A stretch of 64,000 bases of DNA from Parabacteroides timonensis (lineage in GTDB: Bacteria > Bacteroidota > Bacteroidia > Bacteroidales > Tannerellaceae): positions 1,351,526 through 1,415,525 of the forward strand of contig NZ_LT669941.1 of the NCBI RefSeq assembly GCF_900128505.1, read 5' to 3'. The notes under the pieces are model-generated. The model was not told the origin of the DNA, made no database searches, and saw nothing but the letters and a program-made list of their open reading frames with translations. Position numbers and translations under genes: made by a program. Shown here in pieces: positions 55,431-63,548 of this stretch (the first letter of the stretch is position 1; the number at the start of each line of letters is the position of its first letter).

Positions 55431-55454
55431 TACCTTCGTATTGTTATCGATAAC
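55431..55454 (+). promoter_or_regulatory. Promoter with palindromic operator candidate for the HU cassette
   Basis: A -7-like TACCTTCG (55,431-55,438) is followed by the perfect 12-bp palindrome GTTATCGATAAC (55,443-55,454) at the expected transcription start. Related half-sites TTATCGATA and TCGATAAC occur at 55,361-55,386. Confidence 0.5.
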
Positions 55455-55486
55455 CAACCAATTATTCATTATTAATTATCAACGTT

Positions 55487-55942
55487 ATGGCACTGAATTT
55501 CCATCTGGTAAAACGTCCCGACATGCGTAAAGACGCTGCCGCAGGTTCCGAACTGTATTATGCACAGGTTCGCGCTTTGAAAAAAATCAGCTTCGAAAAG
55601 TTATGCAGCATGATCGCTATGCGAAGCACCGCATTTATAGGTGATGTCATGTTGGTGATCGAAGGTCTACTCTCGGTCATGCAGGAACGTCTTGAAGAAG
55701 GCGATATTATTTGCATGGGCCGCCTGGGTAATTTCCGCATGGTGGCGGGAAGCAAAGGAGTCCCCGTTAAAAAGGATTTCGACACCTCTCTCTTCAACGA
55801 TGCACGCATCGTATACGTTTCGGGCACTATGCTGGCCGATATCAAGCGAAATGCCAAGTTCGAAGAATTGAAACCGATCAAAGACCCGGATGCCGGCAGC
55901 GAAGGCGGTAGCGGTGAAGACGATCGTCCTGTTATTGAATAA
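55487..55942 (+). CDS. HU-like DNA-binding protein with acidic tail
   Basis: 151 aa. The N-terminal region FHLVKRPDMRKDAAAG and central HU-like domain (ISFEKLCSMIAMRSTAFIGD, DIICMGRLGNFRMVAGSKGV) match the long HU-like proteins of Bacteroidales. The tail is acidic and glycine-rich (DAGSEGGSGEDDRPVIE). It is the first gene of a plus-strand cassette that runs against the surrounding polysaccharide genes. Confidence 0.88.
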   Translation: MALNFHLVKRPDMRKDAAAGSELYYAQVRALKKISFEKLCSMIAMRSTAFIGDVMLVIEGLLSVMQERLEEGDIICMGRLGNFRMVAGSKGVPVKKDFDTSLFNDARIVYVSGTMLADIKRNAKFEELKPIKDPDAGSEGGSGEDDRPVIE

Positions 55943-55944
55943 AT

Positions 55945-56391
55945 ATGGAAAAGCAAGCATTTTTTAAAAAGTTCCTCCCGGCGGCAAAAGCTGCCGGGGA
56001 ACATTTCAAACTGAATCCGCAGATAATCCTCGCACAAGCAGCCATCGAAAGCGGCTGGGGTGAAAGCGTCCTCTGCACAGTGTACAACAATTATTTCGGC
56101 CTTACCGGTTACGGGCAACCCACCCTCTACTGGAAAGGGGCGAAAACACTCAAAACGGAAGACGGAGGGATTTCCCACCTCCAATTTCGTATCTATGAAT
56201 CGGTTGAACAAAGTTTCTTCGATTTTGCAAGGTTGATCCGCACGGTTTATCCGACAGCTGCCTCGCTCAGCTATTATCCTGAAGCCTATGCCAAAGAGGT
56301 CGCTTACAGCCGTTACATCAGTGAGGCAAACAGCGACAACCGCGAAGCTTACCGGCAGATGCTGATCAAAATCAGCCAATATATCAAATAA
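55945..56391 (+). CDS. Glucosaminidase-domain (FlgJ-like) peptidoglycan hydrolase
   Basis: 148 aa. The sequence IILAQAAIESGWGESVLC carries the catalytic Glu of the GH73-like glucosaminidase fold, followed by NNYFGLTGYG and YRQMLIKISQYI. It would cleave N-acetylglucosamine bonds in the wall. No signal peptide is visible, so export is unexplained, as for phage endolysins. It starts 2 bases after the HU stop. Confidence 0.88.
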   Translation: MEKQAFFKKFLPAAKAAGEHFKLNPQIILAQAAIESGWGESVLCTVYNNYFGLTGYGQPTLYWKGAKTLKTEDGGISHLQFRIYESVEQSFFDFARLIRTVYPTAASLSYYPEAYAKEVAYSRYISEANSDNREAYRQMLIKISQYIK

Positions 56392-56401
56392 AATTATTAT
56401 C

Positions 56402-56609
56402 ATGAAATATCTTGAAGCTATCCTTCGTTTCCTGACAACGATTGCCCAATTATTTTTTCGGGGTAAAAGGAAACATATACCTGATCGACCTCTGGTTGAC
56501 GATCCTGGCCATGCTGGCAGTGAACAACCGCAACACCGAAGTGGCCCTGGCGGCTATCGGAGCGATTCTCTCGATATCAGGGAAACCTTCCCGTCACCCG
56601 AAAAAATAA
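56402..56609 (+). pseudogene. Small two-helix membrane protein, frameshifted at a T6 run (holin-like)
   Basis: The uninterrupted 89-aa frame (to 56,671) is unnatural after residue 19. If one T of the T6 run (56,453-56,458) is skipped, the reading becomes MKYLEAILRFLTTIAQLFFG followed by VKGNIYLIDLWLTILAMLAV and a second hydrophobic stretch, ending at TAA 56,607-56,609: about 68 aa with two or three membrane segments and a basic end (KPSRHPKK). Its position after a wall hydrolase suggests a holin-like or smalltalk-like role. Confidence 0.6.
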
Positions 56610-56671
56610 TGGGTGGTGCACTGATCCTTTGTGCAACGGGAGGGTATTTGCTGAAATTGCTAGGATCATAA
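56609..56671 (+). CDS. Tiny membrane peptide (20 aa), coupled by TAATG
   Basis: The ATG at 56,609 overlaps the TAA of the frame-restored gene before it. The peptide is hydrophobic (GGALILCATGGYLLKLL) and ends at 56,671, overlapping the convergent flippase stop by 6 bases. It resembles the very short smalltalk-type peptides found at the same place in other Bacteroidales loci, but is too short for a firm call. Confidence 0.4.
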   Translation: MGGALILCATGGYLLKLLGS

Positions 56672-58384
56672 ATTACAAATATCTATAATTTTACGGCATA
56701 TTGCCAACGACTCCGGACGGTGGGATATGACCAGCAAGGTCAATCCCGGACATTCCTCCGATAAACGTAGTATGGACTCATTGATGGTATGCTCCGAGTT
56801 TTCATCCAGTGAAGAGGTAGCCTCGTCGAACATCAGGATTTCAGCTTTCTTATATAAGGCACGAGCTATGCCTAACCGTTGACGCTGACCTCCCGACAGA
56901 AGGCTGCCTCCTTCACCTACCGGAGTAAGGACTCCCTTGGGCAAAGTCGACACAAAACGTTCCAGTGAGGCCAAACGCAAGACCAGGGCGATCCGTTCCA
57001 TATCCGGTTGTTTATCGACATCACCCATTACGATATTATCCAATAAGGTACCTTCTACCATAAACAGTTGTTGTGAGACATATCCTATCCGGCTTCTCCA
57101 GGAGGCCAGCTTGTCAGCCGACAAATTAACCCCGTCGATATAAATACCACCCGAATCCGGCTTCAGAAATCCCAGTATCAGATGAAACAAGGTCGATTTA
57201 CCACACCCCGATTCACCACGAAAACCGATAAAGTCACCTTTATGAATCTCCAGGGAATAATATTCAAATACCGGCTTCACCTTATCGTATGAGAAACTAA
57301 GATCACGAATAGAGATCGAATGGTCGAATGCGATCGGATGCTGGTCAATCATTTCATGAGACACCTCTTCCAATTCCAGATCATCTAGAGCTTTGAAGAC
57401 GAATGAATTTCCTCTCATAAGAAACAGATATCCTGTACCCTTTATAATGCTTGGCAATACCCGGTAAACAGCAATAGCAAATATACCGACGATCAATCCT
57501 AATGAGGGAAGCTCAAACAATTGCGTGGCTATAATCAAAACGATCACCGAGCAGACAATAGCTATTTCCAATACTCTTTGTAACGAATTGCTTAGTATCA
57601 ACTGACGAACAAAAAAACGATTCTGCTCTGTCAATAGATTAGAAAAGCGTCGGATACTTTCCGGAAAAGTGTTATTCATTTCCATATCCGTAAAGCCAAT
57701 AAAAGTTTGTTGCAATAACTTGCCCCTTTGAGGTATTAATAAGTACAGTTTTTCTCCATAAGCCTTTATCCGGGAACGGGAATAACGATAATAGATTAAC
57801 GTTATGGGAACAAATGTCAATATAACCAAGAAAAAGACATACACATTAAATGCGATTAATCCAGCAAATATCGACACTGAAACAAAAATCTCACAAGCTA
57901 ATGATGAAAACGGAACAAAATACCCCTTAATCAAATTTTCGGCTATACTATTGATCTGGTTAATCAATTTATGGCTATTATTCTGTTTTATAAACAAATA
58001 TCCTTTGGAATAATAACAACTATACAGACGAATAGACAAATAAGAGGACAAAGAAAATAGTCGCTGATTCTGCTTATACTGTAACCAAACAGATAAACAA
58101 ACACGCATAATTGTAAAAATCAAAATTGAAAAACAGATGAAAAAGACAAAGGAACGGATACTATCAAATCCGACCCAATGATAAAATAAAGCCAGATATT
58201 TATTCTCCAATACCACTTTTTCATTCAATACCAACAGTAATATAGGCAAGAGAACACCGATTCCCACCAAGTCAACAACAGCCATGATAAAAACGGATAA
58301 AACTACCCCCCACAAACGTTGCTTATACAGACGTGGTAACAATTTAAAAAACCGTATTATCTCATCAGGTATCAATCGAATCAT
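56666..58384 (-). CDS. ABC flippase for lipid-linked glycans (PglK/Wzk-like, MsbA family)
   Basis: 572 aa fused transporter. The membrane domain (about 1-320) has five or six helices. The nucleotide-binding domain has Walker A GESGCGKSTLF, signature LLSGGQRQRLGIARAL, Walker B ILMFDEATSSLD and the H-loop ISHRPES. With no Wzx gene in the window, it is the likely flippase for the undecaprenyl-linked repeat unit. It overlaps the polymerase gene by 4 bases. Confidence 0.9.
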   Translation of the reverse strand: MIRLIPDEIIRFFKLLPRLYKQRLWGVVLSVFIMAVVDLVGIGVLLPILLLVLNEKVVLENKYLALFYHWVGFDSIRSFVFFICFSILIFTIMRVCLSVWLQYKQNQRLFSLSSYLSIRLYSCYYSKGYLFIKQNNSHKLINQINSIAENLIKGYFVPFSSLACEIFVSVSIFAGLIAFNVYVFFLVILTFVPITLIYYRYSRSRIKAYGEKLYLLIPQRGKLLQQTFIGFTDMEMNNTFPESIRRFSNLLTEQNRFFVRQLILSNSLQRVLEIAIVCSVIVLIIATQLFELPSLGLIVGIFAIAVYRVLPSIIKGTGYLFLMRGNSFVFKALDDLELEEVSHEMIDQHPIAFDHSISIRDLSFSYDKVKPVFEYYSLEIHKGDFIGFRGESGCGKSTLFHLILGFLKPDSGGIYIDGVNLSADKLASWRSRIGYVSQQLFMVEGTLLDNIVMGDVDKQPDMERIALVLRLASLERFVSTLPKGVLTPVGEGGSLLSGGQRQRLGIARALYKKAEILMFDEATSSLDENSEHTINESILRLSEECPGLTLLVISHRPESLAICRKIIDICNL

Positions 58385-59571
58385 ATTAATCTATTATTTA
58401 TATTTACTACTTTACCACACTCTGATAATAACAACCACAGGAAAAAACAAAGATAAGCTCCGGAAGCTATTACATATCCTTCAAAAATCATGTGGAACAA
58501 AAACAAAAATAAAAGAGAGCCTATAAAATATCCATTTATTCCTACCGATTCTTTTATAAACAAGAAATAGAGACTACGAAAAAAAAGAATCGAAAATGAC
58601 AAAAAACCCATCAACCCCATTGACGATAATAAAAATAGCCAGCTACTTCCTGGCTCTATCGTTCCACTACCTGATTTTGAACTTCTACTTACAGCCTCCT
58701 TATTCATTGTTGCAAAACCAACTCCAAAAAATGGATATGCTTTAAATTCATCCATCCTTTTATTCCACAATCCATCTCTTGACATCGTCACACTCCCACC
58801 TTTCTCTCCAATCTCCATTTTTGAGCGTAATCTTTCTGTATGAATCCACCAGAAACTAGAAGTTAATAATGTAACACATAACACTGTAAAACAAATCTTT
58901 CCTAACCTCATCACATGATGACGATATATCCGACTATAAAAGAAAGCTGTGGCACACATCGTACTTCCTAAAGCAGAACGGGAACCCGCCAATATCAGAA
59001 TCAACAACGAAACGATGGCAATTCCGACTTCAAGATACTTGCTTAACAATTTAGACGACAAATAAAAGCGATACAAACTATAAATGAAAGATATTCCACT
59101 TAATGTCCCCAGTAACATGGATTGATTGGTAAATCCTTCAAACCCACTCCTACCTTGCACAAGTTCCGGACGAATTATCCAGGCCTGAAATGTTAAAATC
59201 ACAATCCAACGAATAAAAGTCAGACTATGCACAAATAATAAACGTCTCCATACTACTAATATGGGATTAACAAGAAAAGGACCTACAACCAAAGTGACAG
59301 CCATAAATCCGATTACTCTAAATCCAACTTGAAAATAAGCAGGTATATCATTTACCCAAACTGAAAATAATATGGAAATCAAGAAAGGTAACCAAGTATA
59401 AGTAAACGCCAATCCTCCCCTAAAAACCATCCAAAACAAAGCCGCGACGAAACTTGCGTAATAAACAGGGTCTGGTATTGCCGGTAAATCAGGGCTTACC
59501 TTCGTAAAAGACAGCAGAAGGATATTAAACAACAGAATACGGGATAAACTATCAATCGTTCCTGTCTTCAT
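58381..59571 (-). CDS. O-antigen polymerase/ligase (Wzy/WaaL-like)
   Basis: 396 aa with about 10-12 membrane helices. The region with ILILAGSRSALGSTMCATAF and the large periplasmic loop with FFGVGFATMNKEAV are typical of the Wzy_C/O-antigen ligase superfamily. It polymerises repeat units on the periplasmic side. It overlaps the upstream GT2 gene by 4 bases. Confidence 0.88.
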   Translation of the reverse strand: MKTGTIDSLSRILLFNILLLSFTKVSPDLPAIPDPVYYASFVAALFWMVFRGGLAFTYTWLPFLISILFSVWVNDIPAYFQVGFRVIGFMAVTLVVGPFLVNPILVVWRRLLFVHSLTFIRWIVILTFQAWIIRPELVQGRSGFEGFTNQSMLLGTLSGISFIYSLYRFYLSSKLLSKYLEVGIAIVSLLILILAGSRSALGSTMCATAFFYSRIYRHHVMRLGKICFTVLCVTLLTSSFWWIHTERLRSKMEIGEKGGSVTMSRDGLWNKRMDEFKAYPFFGVGFATMNKEAVSRSSKSGSGTIEPGSSWLFLLSSMGLMGFLSFSILFFRSLYFLFIKESVGINGYFIGSLLFLFLFHMIFEGYVIASGAYLCFFLWLLLSECGKVVNINNRLI

Positions 59572-60647
59572 TTTTGCGAATGCATTCCCATCATCCGGTA
59601 TCTTCTATAAAGAAACTCCAGATGATATCTGAGATATAATAACAATAAACAACAATAATCCATTATCCACGGAGATGTATGGAGCAGTAACTCACGAAAG
59701 AGTTTCTGGTGAATATCTTCCGGTGGAGTTTCTTTTACTATCTTCTTTAACATTGATGATGAGAAATAGTATGTTTGTATAATACATAAACGCTCTTTTC
59801 TTGACAACTTTGCGCCGGGCCGGTATAAAGTATATAAGAAAACCCGGTAATCACGGACTTTCATTTTTTGTAAATAATCGTCTGAAATCTTTTTATCTAC
59901 TCGGAACTGACTAAAAAACGATTGAAATACTGCTTCTTTCTGTTTGTGTGCCTCCAGAAATTTGGGCCGGTAAGAAGAAATTATAGTTGGCACATCTCTA
60001 CGCATATAATGATAATAGATACCCGGTAATATGCTAACAGCCTTGACTTCTTTCAATACTTCCAGATTAAAAGCTATATCTTCAAAAGGAGCTTCTACCT
60101 GAAAGGTCAACATCCGGTCTCTTAGAAGTTGTTTCCTATATATCTTATTGCAAGAATAATTAAACAAATGCAATTGCGAAAGTTCAACAAAAAGAGAATA
60201 AAAATTCATTGGATCCCGTTCTGTATATTCCTGACTTACCTTTTCAAGATATGTACAGTCATCTTTCGTATATTCAATTGCTACACTACAAACTACAACA
60301 TCCGAATTTTCTCGTTTAGCGACTTTAAACATCGACAGAAACATATCGGGTTCTATCCAGTCGTCTGCATCTATAAAAGCTATATATTCTCCCGTAGCCA
60401 GTTGCATTCCGTTATTACGGGAAGTACTTAAATGTGCATTTTCTTGATGGATAACCCGGATACGGGGATCTCTTTCGGCATATCGATCGGCAATCTTTCC
60501 GCTACTGTCCGTTGAACCGTCGTCGACCACAATTACTTCGATCTCCTTTAGATCCTGGTTGATTATACTATCCAGGCAAGCAGGAAAGTATTCCTCTGCA
60601 TTATAAACCGGTACTATTACTGAAACTAATGGCTTTTGCATCTTCAT
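59568..60647 (-). CDS. Family 2 glycosyltransferase
   Basis: 359 aa from the ATG at 60,647 (MKMQKPLVSVIVPVYN); starts at 60,665 or 60,641 are also possible. VDDGSTDSSGKIADRYA and FIDADDWIEPDMF (DxD) are intact. All usable starts lie inside the end of the WecA-like gene, an overlap of at least 40 bases that is large for this locus. Sugar donor unknown. Confidence 0.92.
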   Translation of the reverse strand: MKMQKPLVSVIVPVYNAEEYFPACLDSIINQDLKEIEVIVVDDGSTDSSGKIADRYAERDPRIRVIHQENAHLSTSRNNGMQLATGEYIAFIDADDWIEPDMFLSMFKVAKRENSDVVVCSVAIEYTKDDCTYLEKVSQEYTERDPMNFYSLFVELSQLHLFNYSCNKIYRKQLLRDRMLTFQVEAPFEDIAFNLEVLKEVKAVSILPGIYYHYMRRDVPTIISSYRPKFLEAHKQKEAVFQSFFSQFRVDKKISDDYLQKMKVRDYRVFLYTLYRPGAKLSRKERLCIIQTYYFSSSMLKKIVKETPPEDIHQKLFRELLLHTSPWIMDYCCLLLLYLRYHLEFLYRRYRMMGMHSQK

Positions 60648-61785
60648 TATGTTTGATCCTGACATCCAGTAAATGATTCATCAAAACGGTGAGCAGGATA
60701 TTTATTATCAAGATTATATTCAAATCAACCAGTTCTCCCAACCCCAAATTGACAAACAAGGTTACGACCGTATAACTAATCAACATGACTGTCGACTGCA
60801 AATGGCTGAAACCTGCTGCCAGACACTTATGGTGGATATGAGCACGATCGGCCAGAAATACCGGATGTTTATGATAAACGCGAACTATCATCACACGCAA
60901 TGCATCGAAAACAGGTACAAAAAGAAGAGACAACGGGATAATTGCACAACGAACATCCATCCCTTCATTAGGGACAAACATCGCATATTTAACAGCAAAA
61001 AAAGACAATAGATAGCCCAGCGACAAAGAGCCGGAGTCGCCCATAAAAAGCTTCGTACCACGTTCTACCGATCCGAATATGTTATAATACATAAAGGGTA
61101 ACAGACAACCCACAACAGCAAAAGCCAGCATCGAATAAATCCACTCTTCCCTCAAGATATAGAGCGTACCGAACGTAACAAAGCATACCAAAGCACCTCC
61201 GGAAGCTAAACCATCAATCCCATCTATCAAATTAACTGCATTCGTTATAAATACAATCATGACGATAGTAAACGGAACACCGATCATAGCAGGAACCTCA
61301 TATATTCCGAACATTCCATACAGATTATTTATATATAATCCCGACATGGGAAACAAAGAGGCTACCAGAAACTGGGCTATAAATTTCTTACGATAACGTA
61401 CTCCTATCAAATCATCTTTTACTCCGACAAAATACAAAAACAAGCTACCGGCTGCTAACAATAACAATTCCAGCAATGTATAACCGGTCAATTTATCGTT
61501 AAACGGAAAATTAAGTAAAAAGCGGATAGCTGTAGAGAAAGATAACGAGATCAGAGTGGAAGGAATAAATACCAGACCACCCAAACGGGGAACAGCCACT
61601 ACATGACTTTTCCGGGCATCCGGATCATCATACAGGGCTTTTCGCTTAGAGATGATGATTATACGCGGAAGTACAAAAGCTGAAAACAAAAACGATAAGA
61701 AGAAACAAAGAGAAATGATAATTTCAGCTTTTGTCGCTTCTGCGTAAACAGAAAGAAAAGTGATTGGCATTGAATAAGTTGACAT
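60601..61785 (-). CDS. WecA/MraY-like UDP-HexNAc:polyprenyl-phosphate HexNAc-1-P transferase
   Basis: 394 aa from the ATG at 61,785 (MSTYSMPITF); the frame also opens at an ATG at 61,815. It has eleven or so membrane helices. Conserved cytoplasmic motifs are KDDLIGVRYRKKFIAQ, NAVNLIDGIDGLASG, FMGDSGSLSLGYLL and the HIHHK motif. It starts repeat-unit synthesis by moving a HexNAc-1-phosphate to undecaprenyl phosphate. It is the first gene after the invertible segment. Confidence 0.94.
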   Translation of the reverse strand: MSTYSMPITFLSVYAEATKAEIIISLCFFLSFLFSAFVLPRIIIISKRKALYDDPDARKSHVVAVPRLGGLVFIPSTLISLSFSTAIRFLLNFPFNDKLTGYTLLELLLLAAGSLFLYFVGVKDDLIGVRYRKKFIAQFLVASLFPMSGLYINNLYGMFGIYEVPAMIGVPFTIVMIVFITNAVNLIDGIDGLASGGALVCFVTFGTLYILREEWIYSMLAFAVVGCLLPFMYYNIFGSVERGTKLFMGDSGSLSLGYLLSFFAVKYAMFVPNEGMDVRCAIIPLSLLFVPVFDALRVMIVRVYHKHPVFLADRAHIHHKCLAAGFSHLQSTVMLISYTVVTLFVNLGLGELVDLNIILIINILLTVLMNHLLDVRIKHNEDAKAISFSNSTGL

Positions 61786-61863
61786 CTTTTCTGGATTTTG
61801 TTCTTTGCATAACAATGTTCGTCAGTCCCATTTATATGGATGACATACTAGTGTGTTTCTGTT

Positions 61864-61890
61864 TGACCCTTATTTATGGAATAAGGGTCA
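61864..61890 (+). repeat. Left 27-bp inverted repeat (recombination site candidate)
   Basis: Arms TGACCCTTATT and AATAAGGGTCA surround the asymmetric spacer TATGG. This layout (two inverted 11-bp recombinase sites and a short crossover region) is that of tyrosine-recombinase core sites. Confidence 0.85.
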
Positions 61891-62307
61891 TTGAGTACAA
61901 ATCACTATATATCAATCACATACAACAGTGTTTTAAAAACTAAAAGAGGATAGTTGCTCACTATTTTCCGATTGAAAGTAAAATGCAATTCCTGAATTAC
62001 TCATTTCAGAGTGGACGAGGATGAGAGAAGTAGAAAGAACGATATAGTAGTATTTATTTAGTAAAATAATATTTCAAACAACCCGAATTCATCAAATAAA
62101 CGTCAAAAGGAGAGCTTTTGATTATTTTGTTGTTTCGCTAAGATCAGTTAAGAGATTTTTAGCGACAGACTTTGATTTTTACAATCTATTCATTTTTAGC
62201 TGTTTCAGTGTTACTTTTCCGTCAAAATAAACAGACTTGTTATAATTTTATTCTTTTTTAAGACACAAAAAAGCCTCCTGACTAAAGTTTTATCGATTTA
62301 ATTTTTT

Positions 62308-62316
62308 TACTTTTGC
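62308..62316 (+). promoter_or_regulatory. Promoter -7 element inside the invertible segment, facing away from the polysaccharide genes
   Basis: TACTTTTGC is an exact TAnnTTTG match on the plus strand. A recognisable -33 element is weak (GTTTTATC near 62,287). After inversion about 62,141.5 it would lie at about 61,967-61,975 on the minus strand, roughly 150-190 bases upstream of the WecA-like gene. Confidence 0.65.
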
Positions 62317-62392
62317 CCTGTCTTAGATTTTCAAGCCTTTTGTGGTATAGGGTAGATTTATAAATGATTTTTCACCACTAATTTTAAGGCTA

Positions 62393-62419
62393 TGACCCTT
62401 ATTCCATAAATAAGCGTCA
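62393..62419 (-). repeat. Right 27-bp inverted repeat (recombination site candidate)
   Basis: It is the reverse complement of the left repeat at 26 of 27 positions; the single change is in the outer arm (TGACGC instead of TGACCC, read on the minus strand). The outermost TGA is also the stop codon of the recombinase gene. Confidence 0.85.
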
Positions 62420-63385
62420 ATTTCTAAATTTATCCCCTATTATCCACTTTTCTACACACCCAATGATTTTCATATTAACACGATCGATTAGCGATTGATC
62501 CAGGTTACTTAAATAAAAACGAGTCGTTTTCTCGGATGTATGCCCCAGGGCCTGCCCTATTATTGTTACGGATGCAGATTTCTCTTTCGCACACATCGCC
62601 CACGAATGGCGGGCTACATAAGAGGTCAGTTTTACCGGGGTAGATAACTTGTTACCGATAGCTCCCAAACGACGGTTATAGGTACGCAAAGCCACTTTAT
62701 AACTCTCGTAAGAAGCCTCTACCGACTTTAGGACAGGAAACAGCAGATCTGAGTTTATATCGGCATATTTGTCAAGCAAACGGCGCATACCCGGCGTGAT
62801 CGTCACACGGATCTCCGTTTTTGTCTTGACACGATAATAAACCAGTACATTCCCATGAATATTGATACGGGTCAGATGGGCCAGATCGACAAAAGCCATC
62901 CCGCAGGCCATAAAACTAAATAAAAACAAGTCTCGTGCAAAGTCCAGCCGTTTACTGCCTTTCAAATCCAAATGTGTTATCTCTTTGATCACATTTAAAC
63001 CGACCGAACGTTTGTAGGTTTGGATAGGACGAAGATAAACCTTTCGAAACGGGTTCTCACCCGGAGTAATCAGATTATCCGAAGCTGCCGCATTATAAGC
63101 TGCACGAAAGATACTCGTGTAGTTACTAATCGAATTCTGACTTAGCGACAAAGACTGCAAATGGGTAACAAAGTCTTGTACGAGATGGCTGTTCACCCGT
63201 TTCAGATTAAACTTGCGCTTCCCCAAAAACTGTTCCAACTGACGACGGGTAGCTTTATACAAACCCGCTGTTCCTTTCTTTCCTGAGTCATATTTCTCTT
63301 TTTCAAGACAATCCATATAACTCAACACATTTCCACAAATGTGCGTTTTTTTTGCTTTCTCTTGCTGTGTTACCATAAGTATCAT
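62417..63385 (-). CDS. Tyrosine site-specific recombinase
   Basis: 322 aa. The N-terminal SAM-like core-binding domain (about 20-115; LEQFLGKRKFNLKRVNSHLV) precedes the catalytic domain with KTKTEIRVTI, TSYVARHSWAMCAKEK (catalytic Arg), IGQALGHTSEKTT and the nucleophile Tyr in TTRFYLSNL. The usual first catalytic Arg position reads CGMAFVDLAHL, a variation I also associate with other Bacteroidetes recombinases. It abuts the invertible segment and is the obvious candidate to flip it. It is not accompanied by transfer genes or a tRNA site. Confidence 0.93.
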   Translation of the reverse strand: MILMVTQQEKAKKTHICGNVLSYMDCLEKEKYDSGKKGTAGLYKATRRQLEQFLGKRKFNLKRVNSHLVQDFVTHLQSLSLSQNSISNYTSIFRAAYNAAASDNLITPGENPFRKVYLRPIQTYKRSVGLNVIKEITHLDLKGSKRLDFARDLFLFSFMACGMAFVDLAHLTRINIHGNVLVYYRVKTKTEIRVTITPGMRRLLDKYADINSDLLFPVLKSVEASYESYKVALRTYNRRLGAIGNKLSTPVKLTSYVARHSWAMCAKEKSASVTIIGQALGHTSEKTTRFYLSNLDQSLIDRVNMKIIGCVEKWIIGDKFRN

Positions 63386-63484
63386 TTTTGAATTGGATTA
63401 TAAATAACAAATGTAAGAGAAATGTTGTTGCGAATCAGTGGTTTTGAGAAAAACAGGAGCATTTATCACACAGCCCATATAATA

Positions 63485-63528
63485 AAAAGCCTCCCGGTTG
63501 AAACAAGTTCAACCGGGAGGCCATTTTA
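63485..63528. terminator. Strong terminator
   Basis: GCCTCCCGGTTGAA pairs with TTCAACCGGGAGGC around ACAAG, with A/T-rich flanks. On the minus strand it ends the outer-membrane protein gene and isolates the recombinase gene from it. Confidence 0.85.
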
Positions 63529-63548
63529 TTTATAAAGTAATCTGTTTA

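Larger units (their letters stand above)
61816..62416. other. Intergenic control region holding an invertible segment
   Basis: 601 bases without a gene. The content is two inverted repeats, one plus-facing promoter and a hairpin TCGCTAA/TTAGCGA (62,135-62,168). No match to the -7 consensus was found on the minus strand, although the first polysaccharide gene needs a minus-strand promoter. Confidence 0.7.

Noticed and set aside
56402..56671. A single 89-aa protein in the uninterrupted frame
   Set aside because: After residue 19 it loses hydrophobic pattern and becomes His/Pro/Arg-rich, while the neighbouring frame gives a clean membrane protein.
35378..61815. UpxY/UpxZ antiterminator genes of Bacteroides capsule loci
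   Set aside because: No NusG-like or UpxZ-like gene was found at the head of the locus.
62417..63385. The recombinase as integrase of an integrated element
   Set aside because: No tRNA attachment site, transfer, mobilisation or phage genes are next to it; the adjacent matched inverted repeats explain it better as a DNA invertase.
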